DNA of 22,307 nt from a virus, in IMG/VR virus record IMGVR_UViG_3300030099_005031, positions 1 to 22,307 of that record; one strand, 5' to 3'. Within the stretch, counting starts at the first letter, position 1; each line of letters starts with the position of its first letter. Below the pieces are notes generated by a model. The model saw only the letters and a list, made by a program, of their open reading frames with translations. It made no database searches and was not told the origin of the DNA. The position numbers and the translations under genes are program-made. Below are positions 1 through 9,131 of this stretch, piece by piece.

Positions 1-2
1 AA

Positions 3-146
3 GAGGGCAAAATTGTTTTTGTTGCTATGTCTATACCAGACTATGAGCTCATGTCCTACAATATGCAAGAACTTAAACGTTACATCAACGAGCTCAAAGA
101 GGTTGTTGTGTACTACAGAAAAGTTACGACTAAGGAGGCAAAATGA
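3..146 (+). CDS. C-terminal end of a small unknown phage protein (5' end outside window)
   Basis: An open frame enters from the left edge and gives 47 residues before TGA at 144-146. The visible part is charged and helical-looking, with a Met/Tyr/Leu-rich segment followed by a Lys-rich end (KVTTKEAK). No membrane segment or signal is visible, so I see no support for a holin or spanin. Its stop overlaps the lysozyme start as ATGA, and its last codons contain the lysozyme's Shine-Dalgarno, so the two genes are very likely translationally coupled. I do not recognise the family. Calling it a real gene rests on the coupling and the uninterrupted frame. Confidence 0.6.
   Translation, partial: EGKIVFVAMSIPDYELMSYNMQELKRYINELKEVVVYYRKVTTKEAK
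132..138 (+). promoter_or_regulatory. Strong Shine-Dalgarno of the lysozyme gene
   Basis: AAGGAGG lies 4 nt before the ATG at 143, inside the end of the preceding reading frame. It is a near-perfect anti-16S match. It fixes the lysozyme start and marks it as a strongly translated gene. Confidence 0.8.
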
Positions 147-589
147 AGATATCGCAAGAAGGTATAGATTTGATAAAACACTTCGAAGGCTGTGAGTTAG
201 AAAGTTATCGTTGTTCGGCTAACGTTCTTACCATAGGCTATGGAACCACTAAAAACGTGGTCGAAGGCATGAAAATATCGCAGCATCAAGCAGAAGAACT
301 GTTAATGAAAGACCTAGAAGAGTTTGAAGGATACGTCGAAGATCTTATTGACGTGCCGTTAGAACAAAACCAGTTTGATGCTCTCGTAGCATGGACCTAC
401 AATCTCGGACCAACGAACTTAAAAAATTCTTCGTTAAGAAAAATTTTAAATAAGGGGGCGTACGACGACGTAGCAGAGCAAATAAAACGATGGAACAAGG
501 CTAACGGCAAAGTTTTGAAAGGTTTAGTACGCAGAAGAAACGCTGAAGCAGAGCTTTTTGACGGCAACGACTGGCACGTTTATACATAA
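143..589 (+). CDS. Endolysin, T4-type lysozyme (GH24 muramidase)
   Basis: This 148-aa protein should cleave the beta-1,4 bond between N-acetylmuramic acid and N-acetylglucosamine in peptidoglycan. It could act in host lysis or, given its place at the head of virion-type genes, in wall penetration. The N-terminus carries the GH24 active-site block: E15 in HFEG, then C24 and T30 just before IGYGTT, with spacing E-x8-C-x5-T. T4 and P22 enzymes have Asp at the middle position; Cys variants are known in the family. The downstream helical part (ALVAWTYNLG, then VRRRNAEAELF) is typical of the C-terminal lobe. There is no signal peptide or SAR segment, so export would need a holin or delivery with the virion. 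The length is normal for the family. The start is fixed by a strong Shine-Dalgarno and the ATGA overlap. Confidence 0.93.
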   Translation: MKISQEGIDLIKHFEGCELESYRCSANVLTIGYGTTKNVVEGMKISQHQAEELLMKDLEEFEGYVEDLIDVPLEQNQFDALVAWTYNLGPTNLKNSSLRKILNKGAYDDVAEQIKRWNKANGKVLKGLVRRRNAEAELFDGNDWHVYT

Positions 590-647
590 AAATAGTGGCA
601 GTAGAATAAATTTGCACATACAATAGAGAAAACTTAAACGAGAGACT

Positions 648-1886
648 ATGCAGTTACAAGAGTCACTAAACATAGCAAAAGGTTTAGGTCGTTTTGAAGA
701 CGACCATATAGCTCACGTGGCAACGGGAGAAACCGTTGTACCTAAAGGCATATTAGATGCTAACCCAGAGCTACGCAAAATGCTTTACGATCAGTTTAAG
801 GAACTCCAAGTTAACCCAGAAGAGTTTGTAGTCGGTTCACCGGCTATGAAAATAAACCCTGTAACGGGTCAGCCAGAGTTCTTTTTAAAGAGTTTAACCA
901 AAGGATTAGAAAAATTTGCAGAGAAGTCTGGCCTTAAAAAGCTGGGTAAAAAACTAGCGCCGTTAGCTCCCATAGCTGCTGCTTTTATACCGGGCGGACC
1001 AATAATATCTGGAGCTGTAGGAGCAGCAGCGAAAGGATTTTTAGGCGGAGAAAAACCAAAAGATTATGTTGCTGATGCAGCGTTAGGTGCAGGCTTAGGC
1101 GCGTTAGCGCAAGGAGCTACAGAAGGATTTACTAAAGAAGGGTTAAGTCCTTTTGTTAGTGGTCCCACTCCATCTGGCGGACCTCAGTTAAAAACTTCTG
1201 TAGGTTCTCGTATTATAGAGGGACTTAAAACAGGAGGCATTGAAGGACTGAAAGATCAATTAATTATGTCAGACAGCCCTCTTGGAAAATTCTTACAAAC
1301 AGAAGCTGGGCAAGAATTAGCTGGTAGATTAAAACTACAAGGACTAGGTGACACATTACAAGATGCAACTAAAGGAATTTTAGGCGGAAATACAGCAGCT
1401 GCATTGTTTGGTGGCGGCACAGGCGGTGGCGGAATTATGGGTGGCGGCACAGGCGGTGGCATGGGAGGATTAGGTGGCATAGCTACTTTAGCTCTTGTGA
1501 AGAAGTTGCTAGATCAACCAAGTAAAAGCCCAGAAGACATAGTGCCAACTGGGGTATCTGCTTTCGGTTATACACCAGAGCAAATGCAAAACATACCAAG
1601 TTACAGAATAGCTAATTTACAGCCCGCTTTAGTTGAAGGCGCACAATACGCAAACGTAAAACCCGTTACAGCAGAAGAAGGTGGATTGTTAAAAGGTATT
1701 GCTAGTATTAAACAAAACGGCAACATAAAGGGGTATGAAAAAGGCGGCATGGACGATGACGGTCCCGGAGACATAACACCAGCATTTTTAGAACCCGGTG
1801 AGTTTGTTATGACTAGACCAGCCACCAGAGCGTTAGGGGCAGACAATTTATATAGATTAATGAAAATGGCAGAGAGTGTAGCGTAA
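648..1886 (+). CDS. Glycine-rich virion-associated protein with paired GE-V motifs (412 aa)
   Basis: This is a probable structural or ejected protein; the exact role is unknown. The N-terminus (about residues 18-36) has IAHVATGETVVP, which resembles the 'AHVTPGE-V-P' opening of marine phage virion-region proteins. It is followed by KINPVTGQPEFF. Residues about 95-160 are Ala/Gly/Pro-rich and hydrophobic (PIAAAFIPGGPI), compatible with membrane contact. Residues about 255-277 are nearly pure glycine, encoded by a short tandem repeat. The C-terminus has GYEKGG (362-367), then LEPGEFVMTR and ALGADNLYRLM, a motif familiar from tape-measure-like proteins. The ATG at 648 is the first start after an in-frame TAG; its Shine-Dalgarno (GAGA) is weak. 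The stop overlaps the next ATG by one base (TAATG). Neighbours are the lysozyme and two further virion-type genes. Confidence 0.75.
   Translation: MQLQESLNIAKGLGRFEDDHIAHVATGETVVPKGILDANPELRKMLYDQFKELQVNPEEFVVGSPAMKINPVTGQPEFFLKSLTKGLEKFAEKSGLKKLGKKLAPLAPIAAAFIPGGPIISGAVGAAAKGFLGGEKPKDYVADAALGAGLGALAQGATEGFTKEGLSPFVSGPTPSGGPQLKTSVGSRIIEGLKTGGIEGLKDQLIMSDSPLGKFLQTEAGQELAGRLKLQGLGDTLQDATKGILGGNTAAALFGGGTGGGGIMGGGTGGGMGGLGGIATLALVKKLLDQPSKSPEDIVPTGVSAFGYTPEQMQNIPSYRIANLQPALVEGAQYANVKPVTAEEGGLLKGIASIKQNGNIKGYEKGGMDDDGPGDITPAFLEPGEFVMTRPATRALGADNLYRLMKMAESVA
1410..1460 (+). repeat. Two-copy tandem repeat encoding a poly-glycine tract
   Basis: A 21-bp unit occurs exactly at 1410-1430 and again at 1440-1460, a period of 30 bp (10 codons). 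Each copy encodes Gly-Gly-Gly-Thr-Gly-Gly-Gly. Such repeats can expand or contract by slippage while keeping frame. The product is a flexible linker within the 412-aa virion-type protein. Confidence 0.85.
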
Positions 1887-4081
1887 TGGCTAGTTATCTT
1901 GATCCAGTAACCACCCTATCAGGAGTAGAAGATCCGTTTGCCGCTAGAATGCGTAGAGACTTTTTAGAGTCTGCGTTTGATTTAGCTGCTACACCTACAC
2001 CAATAGCTCAACAACAAATTGCTGGGTTAGATCCGTTACAACAACAAGCTAGACAGTTAGCTGGCGGACTGGGTCAGTTTCAACCTTTTATACAACAAGC
2101 AGCAGGGTTTTACGGCCCACAAGGAGCAAGAGACTTTTACAACCCGTACGAAGATGCAGTCGTACAACAAACCATAAGTGATTTAACAGAAAGATCTGGT
2201 ATACAAGGTATAGCAAACAGAGCTGACGCTGTTAAAGCAGGCGCTTTTGGTGGTTCGCGTGGCAGACTCATGGAGTCAGAAAGGTTTAGAGCTTTGAATA
2301 GAGGGCTAGGAGAAGCCATAGGCGGCATAAGACAAAGAGGGTTTGAAGGAGCAAGAACCGCAGCGCAAAGGGCAGCTTCTGGTTTAGCTGGGCTAGCACA
2401 AACAGGACAAGCAGGGTTAATAAATCAAATAGGAGCATTAGGACAATTAGGTAGTTTAGGTAGAGGCATACAACAAGCAGGTTTTGACGCTACGTTTGAT
2501 GCAGCTAGAAGAACTGCACTAGAGCCAAGACAAAGACTACAAACCCTACAAGGTATGCTAAGTCTACTACCAAGAACACAAGCTTCTACAGTGTTTAGAG
2601 CAGCGGCTGGAACAGATCCAACAGCACAAGCACTAGGTCTTTTACGAGGCGGTGGACTAGGCGGAATACTAGGATTTGAAGAAGGCACAGGACCAGAAGG
2701 CGTACCGCAAATACCTGAAGGTAAAAAGTTTGCTGGTTTAAGAGCGTTAGCTAAAGAAAGACCTGACGTAGTTAAGAAAATGGGCTACGAACAAGGCGGT
2801 GAAGTTTTTCCAACAGATGAAGCGTACAATTTTGTAGGCGGCACAGGCCCAGAAGGAGTGCCTTACCCGGTAAAGATGCAAGTAGGCGGCATAACGCCAG
2901 AGGTTTTTGAAGAAGGCGACGATGAAATAAACAACGCTCTTAATAAAATGGTGGATATGACAAGAGGAGTTGGGGGCACTGAAACTCCAATGGTAGATAT
3001 GCCAGAGGTTGATATAGAAACAGCTAGAGTTAAGTCTCCGGGAGGAAGTCAACAAGAATTTATTTCGTTAGTAAAAGAAAAAGAAGGTAATTTACAAGAC
3101 GCTATAAAAATATTTTTAACAGAAAAAACAGAAGACGATAGCCCTCCTGCACAAATACAACAAGAGATACAGACTTTTGTAGACAAAGCAGAAGGCAGGT
3201 ATAAAAAAGAAGTTGCTGACGCTGCTTTAAAATTAAACATAGACATAAACACCGATCAGGTTACTTTAATTACAGATGAGTTTGATAAAGAGATAGAAAG
3301 CATGTTTCCTAAACTAGCTTCTATGTTAGACGGAGAAGCCACACAAAAAGTAGCTATGATGGAAAAAGGGGGAGAAGTAGATAATTCTGAAATTATAGAA
3401 AAACAAAAACAAATTATAAAAGAACTTGAAGAGGCTTACGAAAGACAACTTCAAAGAGGGGATAGAGGAGCCTTTGGTGGTGGCACTAGCTACATAGATC
3501 AAGCTAAAGAAAAATTAGATCAAGCTAGAAAACGTTTAGAACAATTACAACAAGGGGTGTCTCCTTCAGATATTAGAGCCGGAGAAAAAACTCAAAAAGA
3601 CCTACAAAAAGAAGCTGACGCAGCTGCGGCTAAGGGAGACTTTGACGACTTTGAGGCTACACCAAAAAAAGATGAAGGTGGTGGACCTCCAGACCCTATA
3701 GTTGCTACAAGAACTACAGAAGACATCATATCTCCGTACCTTCAAAACCTACAACAAGGAGCTAGAAGAATAGGAGACGCCGCTCTGCTTTCAGCTACTA
3801 ATAAACAAGGCGGGCTAGCTGGCACTCTTGGAGTAATTGGTAAATCTAAATTAGCAGAAGAAAAAGCACTATCGACTGGAGACTTAGCTGCTATAAACGT
3901 TCTCGGCAGGGGCACGGGATCAGAACAAACGCGGAAAGAGTTAGGTATAGCATCTATAATTCAAAAAGAGTTAGAAGGCTCAAATATTCTTCCATATACT
4001 GATGAGGGGCTACCTAATCCACTATACAATAAAGCATTTCAAGAATTAATGCGTTTTTACAAAAATCAACTAGGTGCCTAG
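1886..4081 (+). CDS. Virion/ejection-type protein with AFGGSR motif and coiled coil (731 aa)
   Basis: This is a probable internal virion or ejection protein; the function is not proven. The N-terminal third is Ala/Gln/Gly-rich and helical, and contains AGAFGGSRGR (118-127). 'A-FGGSR' is a recurring signature of phage virion-region proteins of podovirus-like genomes. The middle has two copies of GTGPEGVP (267-274 and 319-326) around GYEQGGEVFP (300-309), then an acidic region. A second MEKGGEV motif lies near residue 491. It is followed by a charged coiled-coil stretch (about 500-560, heptads rich in Glu/Lys/Gln) and an acidic linker. The C-terminus has NKQGGLAGTLG and ends in QLGA. There is no signal peptide or clear transmembrane helix. 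The start overlaps the previous stop by one base, and the end overlaps the next GTG start. Confidence 0.72.
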   Translation: MASYLDPVTTLSGVEDPFAARMRRDFLESAFDLAATPTPIAQQQIAGLDPLQQQARQLAGGLGQFQPFIQQAAGFYGPQGARDFYNPYEDAVVQQTISDLTERSGIQGIANRADAVKAGAFGGSRGRLMESERFRALNRGLGEAIGGIRQRGFEGARTAAQRAASGLAGLAQTGQAGLINQIGALGQLGSLGRGIQQAGFDATFDAARRTALEPRQRLQTLQGMLSLLPRTQASTVFRAAAGTDPTAQALGLLRGGGLGGILGFEEGTGPEGVPQIPEGKKFAGLRALAKERPDVVKKMGYEQGGEVFPTDEAYNFVGGTGPEGVPYPVKMQVGGITPEVFEEGDDEINNALNKMVDMTRGVGGTETPMVDMPEVDIETARVKSPGGSQQEFISLVKEKEGNLQDAIKIFLTEKTEDDSPPAQIQQEIQTFVDKAEGRYKKEVADAALKLNIDINTDQVTLITDEFDKEIESMFPKLASMLDGEATQKVAMMEKGGEVDNSEIIEKQKQIIKELEEAYERQLQRGDRGAFGGGTSYIDQAKEKLDQARKRLEQLQQGVSPSDIRAGEKTQKDLQKEADAAAAKGDFDDFEATPKKDEGGGPPDPIVATRTTEDIISPYLQNLQQGARRIGDAALLSATNKQGGLAGTLGVIGKSKLAEEKALSTGDLAAINVLGRGTGSEQTRKELGIASIIQKELEGSNILPYTDEGLPNPLYNKAFQELMRFYKNQLGA

Positions 4082-7000
4082 TGTGTCACTTGAGGAACTA
4101 CAACAGGGCTATCTAGACGGAGATCTTTCCAGAGAAGAGTATTTAAGACTCTTAGAAAATTTACGAGCCAACCCCACAGCAATAGAGCCTACAGACGAAC
4201 AAGCTGGGTTCTGGGATACTCTTTTTCAATCCACACAACAACTCATAGCTACCGGGGGAGCGGGCATACGTGTTCTTGGTGAAGCGTTTGACAACGAAGC
4301 TTTACAGAACTACGGAGATGAAGTAGTTAGAAACAGAGAAGCGCAGATAGCCAAGTACGGTAAGCCTATGCAAATAGAAGATATAGAAGGCGTGGGCGAT
4401 GCAGCTGAGTGGTTATTCACCAGCGCTATACCACAAGTCATACCTTCTATAATTGCTTCAGTTCCGTTAGCTATTGGTGGTGCTTTTGCAGGTAAAGCGG
4501 CGCTTGGTACTGCTGTAGCAGCTAGAGTAGGTGGAGCGTTAGGTGCTTTTCTGCCATCGTCTTTTCTTGGCGCAGGTGAAATAGATAGAGAGATGAAAAG
4601 AAGAGCGGGCGATGGATTTGAAGACCCAGCCGCTGCATTAGGTGGCGGAGCTATCATAGGTGCTTTAGATACAGCTGCGCTAGCTTTTGGACTAAAAGGC
4701 GTAATACCGCAGATAACAAAAAATACACCCTTACAAAAAGACACCGTGCGTGCTTTAACAAAAGAGTTAGTAGACAAAGGTGTAGAAATTAACGTTGCTA
4801 CCAGAGGGGTAGCTCAAGGAATCTTAGCCGCTATCGCTGAAGGTACGACAGAAGCATCGCAAGAGGTTGTAAACGATTTAGTTGCAGAAAGTAGCACGGG
4901 AATAACACAAGACGAGCAAGAAATGTCTAGCGCACTACTTAACTCTTTTGCTTTAGGTTTAGTCGGTGGAGCGCCAATAGGTTATTTTGCTGGTAACAAA
5001 GCAGCTAAAACTCAACGAGATAACATAGAAACAGAAAAAGAAGCGCAACGATTACGTCAAGAAGCAAAAGAAGAAACAACTCAATTTTTAATTGATGAAA
5101 ACGTTGCTAACCTTAATATCGATGATTTAAGAAAGTTTGCTACTAGATATAAAGGCACTAATTTAGATTTAACAAAAAGCGGCCCAGAAATAGTAGAGCA
5201 GATAAGAGAACAAGAAGAAGCGCAAAGAGCCACTAGCAAACTTAAACGCAGAGCCGTAGAAATGGGTCTACCAGAACTGGCTAAGTTTGATTTAGAAAAT
5301 TTAGAGCTCGCTAGAATAGAAGAAGAGCTCACGCCAATGGAAATAATTAATGCTGTTAGAAGAATAGATCCCGAGTTTGATGTAACAGGTCCCGGATCAG
5401 TTAGGAGAGCTGCCGAAAGATTAGCTAGCTTTAATATTTCTACCGCGTTCATAAACACGGGCAAAAGCAAACTGCTTTTTAACCCATATACTTTTGATAA
5501 ATATAAAGAAATATTAAAAACACAAAGCAAAGAAGAATTAGCTGTAGAAGCCAGCACTCTCTTACCAAACAAATATTTAACCATAGACGAGGCGCGTAAC
5601 ACGCCGACAGAAGTTTTGGCTAAAGATTTAGCAGAAAATCAATATTGGATACAGCAGGCGCAAGAGAACATGAACTATAAAGAAAAACAAACTCCTGCGC
5701 CAATAGAAGTAACAGAGGGACAAGATTACAAAGTTAAAACAGAAACTATTAACATAGACGATCCAAAAAGAGGAGAGGCTTTAGGGTTCACCGTAGCCAT
5801 GAAAGACGAAGATGGTAACAGAACCGGGGACATCGTAAAGTTTGAAAAGAAAGAAGTAAGAGACGACAACGATAACATTATAGATTACGAATACGTTTCA
5901 GAGTACGGTGAAACGTTTAGTGAGTTTCAAACTAACTATCCTATGCAAATGGAAACTAAGCAGGACGTAGATGAGTTAGGTAGAGAGCAATACGAGATAA
6001 TTTCTTACGACGTTTACAAAGGCAAGTACCCACAGTTTCAAGAAGGTCCGTTTAAAAAAATATATTCAACCGTTATGAATTTGTTTTCGCCGTATGCTCC
6101 ACTAGGAGACAGAGCGTTTTTACTTGATAGAGAAAGAATAAGTAATCAAAGAGCCATAAACAAAGCAGCGCAAATGCTGGCTTATGCGTATGAAGAAGCT
6201 GCAAACGCAGCGGTGTTAAATGGACAAATAGAAAACAGAGCCATGGCTGATGAAATGGTGTTAGATTTTTTAAAGAAATCGTACACCAGAAAAAAAGGTG
6301 ATGACAATGTTAGTCTAATATTGCAGGGAGAAATAACTAAATTAGAAACAGAACTACAAACTACGACCAACGAAGTTAGAAAAGCAGCGCTTCAAAGAAA
6401 CATAGCTGATTTAAAAAAAGATTTAGCAGACGGTCTTAGAGTAGACGTAGTTGCCTTAAAGGATTTACCAGAAAACTTACAAGGCGTAGCTGTGCAAATG
6501 AGAACTTTAATTGATACGTTAAGTGAAAGAGTTTTGTCTGAGATGCCTGATTCTATTTTAGATAAACCAGATCCAGTAACTAAAGAAACTAAAAGAGATA
6601 TTATAAAAGCTCAATTAGGTTCGTACGTAACACAAAGCTATAAATTGTTTGAGCCAACATTAGGTTGGAACCCGTCAAGAACATTTTTTGGTAAACGATC
6701 TAAAGAACAACAAGCTGCTTTTAATACTGCGGTTGAATACGTACTAAACAATAAACAATCGTTTCCAACTGTAGTAGATAGAAAAAGTGCAGAGGATAAA
6801 GTAAACGATATTATAAAACAGTCTTTACGCGAAGATGATGTACCCATCGAATTACAGTCTGCTGATGGCCGAAGGACCAAGGACAAGTTTAGTAAAGTAT
6901 CACCGATATCTCAGTTTTTAAAACCAAGAGATAGTATTCCACAAGAGTTCAAGGCTTTGTTTGGAGAATTTAAAAACCCAGCAGAAATACTAGCGACTAC

Positions 7001-9131
7001 AGTAAATAGATTAACGAGTTACGTAGAAAACTATAAGTTTTACAGTAAGTTGTTAGAAGTAAATAACGAACCCGGAGAGAGGCTTTTTACGGAGTTTAGA
7101 ACTAAAGATTACAACACTCCCGTGCCATTAGAAGACTCTCCTATAGACGGTATGTACACAACCCCTGCTGTAGCAGAGGCTTTGCAATTAGTAAAACAAG
7201 ATAAGTCTTCTTTAAAGAAAGCTTACGATGCTATGGTGTTGTTACCAAAAGGTATCGTGCAATCATTTAAAACTATCTTTAGCCCCATGGCACAGGCTCG
7301 TAACTTCTTAACTGCCAATATGTTTTACCTAGGTAACGGGCACATTAATTTATACAAAGACTTCCCGGCTGCAATGAAGGTGTTGCGTTCAGAATTATTT
7401 AGTTCTGGTTTTGATTCTATGGGGAGAGAAACTTCGGCAAGAATAAAATCAGAAAACCTGTATCAAGAGATGTTAAGGCTTGGAGTAATTAACACTAACT
7501 CAAGATTAGGAGAGATACTACAAAACTTTGAAGAGGGCGCTTCTGGTGGCTACAGAAGTATAAACGAGTTTATGTCTTTCTTAACCTCACAAAATGGAGG
7601 TTGGGCAGGCAAACCAGTTTCTTTAGCTAAGAAGATTGGACGACAGCCTGCAAAACTTTACACAGCAGCAGATGACTTTTACAAGATAGCTGCTTTCTTG
7701 TCAGAAAAAAGAAAGTTAGAACGAGCGTATGACAACACAGACATAGGTAAAGAAGGTCTAATAGATTTTGGTAAGCAGATAGGTAGAACACTTACCAATC
7801 AAGACTACGACAAGATGATAACTGAAATAGCTGCGTACAAAGTGCGTAACACTATACCTAATTACGATTACATAGGGTCTTTCGTAAACATGTTGAGACA
7901 AACCCCATTTGCTCCGTTCGTAGCTTTTCCAACAGAAATTTACAGGACTAGTTACAACATGGCAGATTTAGCCTTAAAAGAAATTAGATCCGGTAATCAT
8001 CAGATGAAAGTACAAGGGTACCGTAGATTGTTTGGTTTGGGCTCAATGACCTTTGGACTATCCAGCATTATGGTAGCTTTAGGTAAGGCTTTGACTGGAG
8101 CAGATGACGAAGACATAGAAGACATTAGAAGAATGGGACCAGAGTGGTTAAGGAGAAGCCAGATAATACCTGTAGAAAAGAAAAAAGATGGTGGCTACGA
8201 ATACATAGACGGCAGTCACTTTTTTGTATACGACACCGTTTCTTCCATACCGTTAAGTTTTGTTAGAGCTCTTAAAGAAGGACAAAATCTAGATAAGGGT
8301 ATACCAGAGTCGATTAGAGAAGGCATGGTTGATGGGGTCTCAGCTGTAGTAGAACCGTACATAAGTTTGTCTATAGCGCCTGAATTAATTGTTGAAATGT
8401 TTCAAAACAGGAAAGCAGACTCAGGAGCACCTATAGCTTCAACAGAAGATGCCTTCGGAGAACAAGCTAAACAATATTTAGATTATGCTATTCAAAAAGC
8501 TCAACCGGGTTTTATGCAACAGATAGGTAACTTATTAAATGCCGGAACCTTTGATGAGCACTCGTTCTCTAAGTTTGGTACTAAACAAGATTTTGACGGA
8601 GCGTTTTTAAGTTTAGTTGGCGTTAAAATAAATACGGTGGATCCAAATAAGTCCATACCGTTTAAGATAACCGAAGCTAAAAAACGTTTGGCTAACGCAG
8701 AAAAAATATTTGAAAGATTGGCTTTGCAGTCGGGTCCTGTGTACGCTCAAGATTTAGTTAATGCCTACGTAAGAGCACAAGAGGCTTACTTTGATGTGCA
8801 AAGAGAACTTGCTTTAGATATAAAAGCGGCTAGAAATTTAGGCGTTAGTAGAAGTATTCTTGCAGAAAATATAAGAAGGCTGCCTAGCAAAGCCTTAAAA
8901 AACAATATCCTTAGATATAGGTTTGTACCTTACGTGCCTCCTAAAACATCCATGCGTAAATATAATTTAGCTACTAAAAAAATGAAACAAGAAGGCGCAG
9001 AGGTATCTTTAGAAAGATATTATCCATTTACCACTATTGGTAAAATAGAAAGCTTTTACAAGAGAGCAAGATTAAATCTATTCTTTGACTTTATCACTCC
9101 TGATTTTACGGATCTTGAGCCTCGCGAATAG
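4074..9131 (+). CDS. Giant ejection/polyvalent-like virion protein (1685 aa)
   Basis: The size, position after lysozyme and virion genes, and composition suggest a protein packaged in the capsid and ejected with the DNA, like podovirus internal proteins. This is inference. Domains seen: a short charged N-terminal helix (SLEELQQGY to EEYLRLL); a Gly/Ala-rich hydrophobic module (about 115-165); GALDTAALAFG (about 196-206); AEGTTEASQEV (255-265); a long charged coiled-coil middle; and a C-terminal part from about 1060 with SPMAQARNFLTANMFY, NTIPNYDY and a hydrophobic helix near 1320 (GLGSMTFGLSSIMVALG). That last region resembles 'large polyvalent protein' associated domains (LPD38-like, from memory). 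I see no lysozyme, ADP-ribosyltransferase or protease motif. The start is GTG at 4074, 8 nt inside the previous gene. GTG at 4083 is an alternative, with AGG (4072-4074) better spaced from it. The 3' end overlaps the opposing nuclease gene by 26 bp. Confidence 0.8.
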   Translation: MPSVSLEELQQGYLDGDLSREEYLRLLENLRANPTAIEPTDEQAGFWDTLFQSTQQLIATGGAGIRVLGEAFDNEALQNYGDEVVRNREAQIAKYGKPMQIEDIEGVGDAAEWLFTSAIPQVIPSIIASVPLAIGGAFAGKAALGTAVAARVGGALGAFLPSSFLGAGEIDREMKRRAGDGFEDPAAALGGGAIIGALDTAALAFGLKGVIPQITKNTPLQKDTVRALTKELVDKGVEINVATRGVAQGILAAIAEGTTEASQEVVNDLVAESSTGITQDEQEMSSALLNSFALGLVGGAPIGYFAGNKAAKTQRDNIETEKEAQRLRQEAKEETTQFLIDENVANLNIDDLRKFATRYKGTNLDLTKSGPEIVEQIREQEEAQRATSKLKRRAVEMGLPELAKFDLENLELARIEEELTPMEIINAVRRIDPEFDVTGPGSVRRAAERLASFNISTAFINTGKSKLLFNPYTFDKYKEILKTQSKEELAVEASTLLPNKYLTIDEARNTPTEVLAKDLAENQYWIQQAQENMNYKEKQTPAPIEVTEGQDYKVKTETINIDDPKRGEALGFTVAMKDEDGNRTGDIVKFEKKEVRDDNDNIIDYEYVSEYGETFSEFQTNYPMQMETKQDVDELGREQYEIISYDVYKGKYPQFQEGPFKKIYSTVMNLFSPYAPLGDRAFLLDRERISNQRAINKAAQMLAYAYEEAANAAVLNGQIENRAMADEMVLDFLKKSYTRKKGDDNVSLILQGEITKLETELQTTTNEVRKAALQRNIADLKKDLADGLRVDVVALKDLPENLQGVAVQMRTLIDTLSERVLSEMPDSILDKPDPVTKETKRDIIKAQLGSYVTQSYKLFEPTLGWNPSRTFFGKRSKEQQAAFNTAVEYVLNNKQSFPTVVDRKSAEDKVNDIIKQSLREDDVPIELQSADGRRTKDKFSKVSPISQFLKPRDSIPQEFKALFGEFKNPAEILATTVNRLTSYVENYKFYSKLLEVNNEPGERLFTEFRTKDYNTPVPLEDSPIDGMYTTPAVAEALQLVKQDKSSLKKAYDAMVLLPKGIVQSFKTIFSPMAQARNFLTANMFYLGNGHINLYKDFPAAMKVLRSELFSSGFDSMGRETSARIKSENLYQEMLRLGVINTNSRLGEILQNFEEGASGGYRSINEFMSFLTSQNGGWAGKPVSLAKKIGRQPAKLYTAADDFYKIAAFLSEKRKLERAYDNTDIGKEGLIDFGKQIGRTLTNQDYDKMITEIAAYKVRNTIPNYDYIGSFVNMLRQTPFAPFVAFPTEIYRTSYNMADLALKEIRSGNHQMKVQGYRRLFGLGSMTFGLSSIMVALGKALTGADDEDIEDIRRMGPEWLRRSQIIPVEKKKDGGYEYIDGSHFFVYDTVSSIPLSFVRALKEGQNLDKGIPESIREGMVDGVSAVVEPYISLSIAPELIVEMFQNRKADSGAPIASTEDAFGEQAKQYLDYAIQKAQPGFMQQIGNLLNAGTFDEHSFSKFGTKQDFDGAFLSLVGVKINTVDPNKSIPFKITEAKKRLANAEKIFERLALQSGPVYAQDLVNAYVRAQEAYFDVQRELALDIKAARNLGVSRSILAENIRRLPSKALKNNILRYRFVPYVPPKTSMRKYNLATKKMKQEGAEVSLERYYPFTTIGKIESFYKRARLNLFFDFITPDFTDLEPRE

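Noticed and set aside
3-146. Holin or spanin role for the gene before the lysozyme
   Set aside because: The visible 47 residues contain no membrane segment or lipobox; position alone is not enough.
590-647. Possible promoter between lysozyme and the 412-aa gene (TACAAT at 619-624)
   Set aside because: There is no acceptable -35 box at the right distance, and AT-rich intergenic DNA gives such -10 matches by chance.
1256-1480. Minus-strand poly-proline frame
   Set aside because: It is the complement of the glycine-rich tandem repeat in the 412-aa gene.
4310-5602. Minus-strand open frames of 155 and 173 residues inside the 1685-aa gene
   Set aside because: They are antisense shadows of a well-supported gene, rich in Ser/Ala/Pro from reverse-complemented Ala/Gly/Glu codons, with no recognisable motif and no operon partner.
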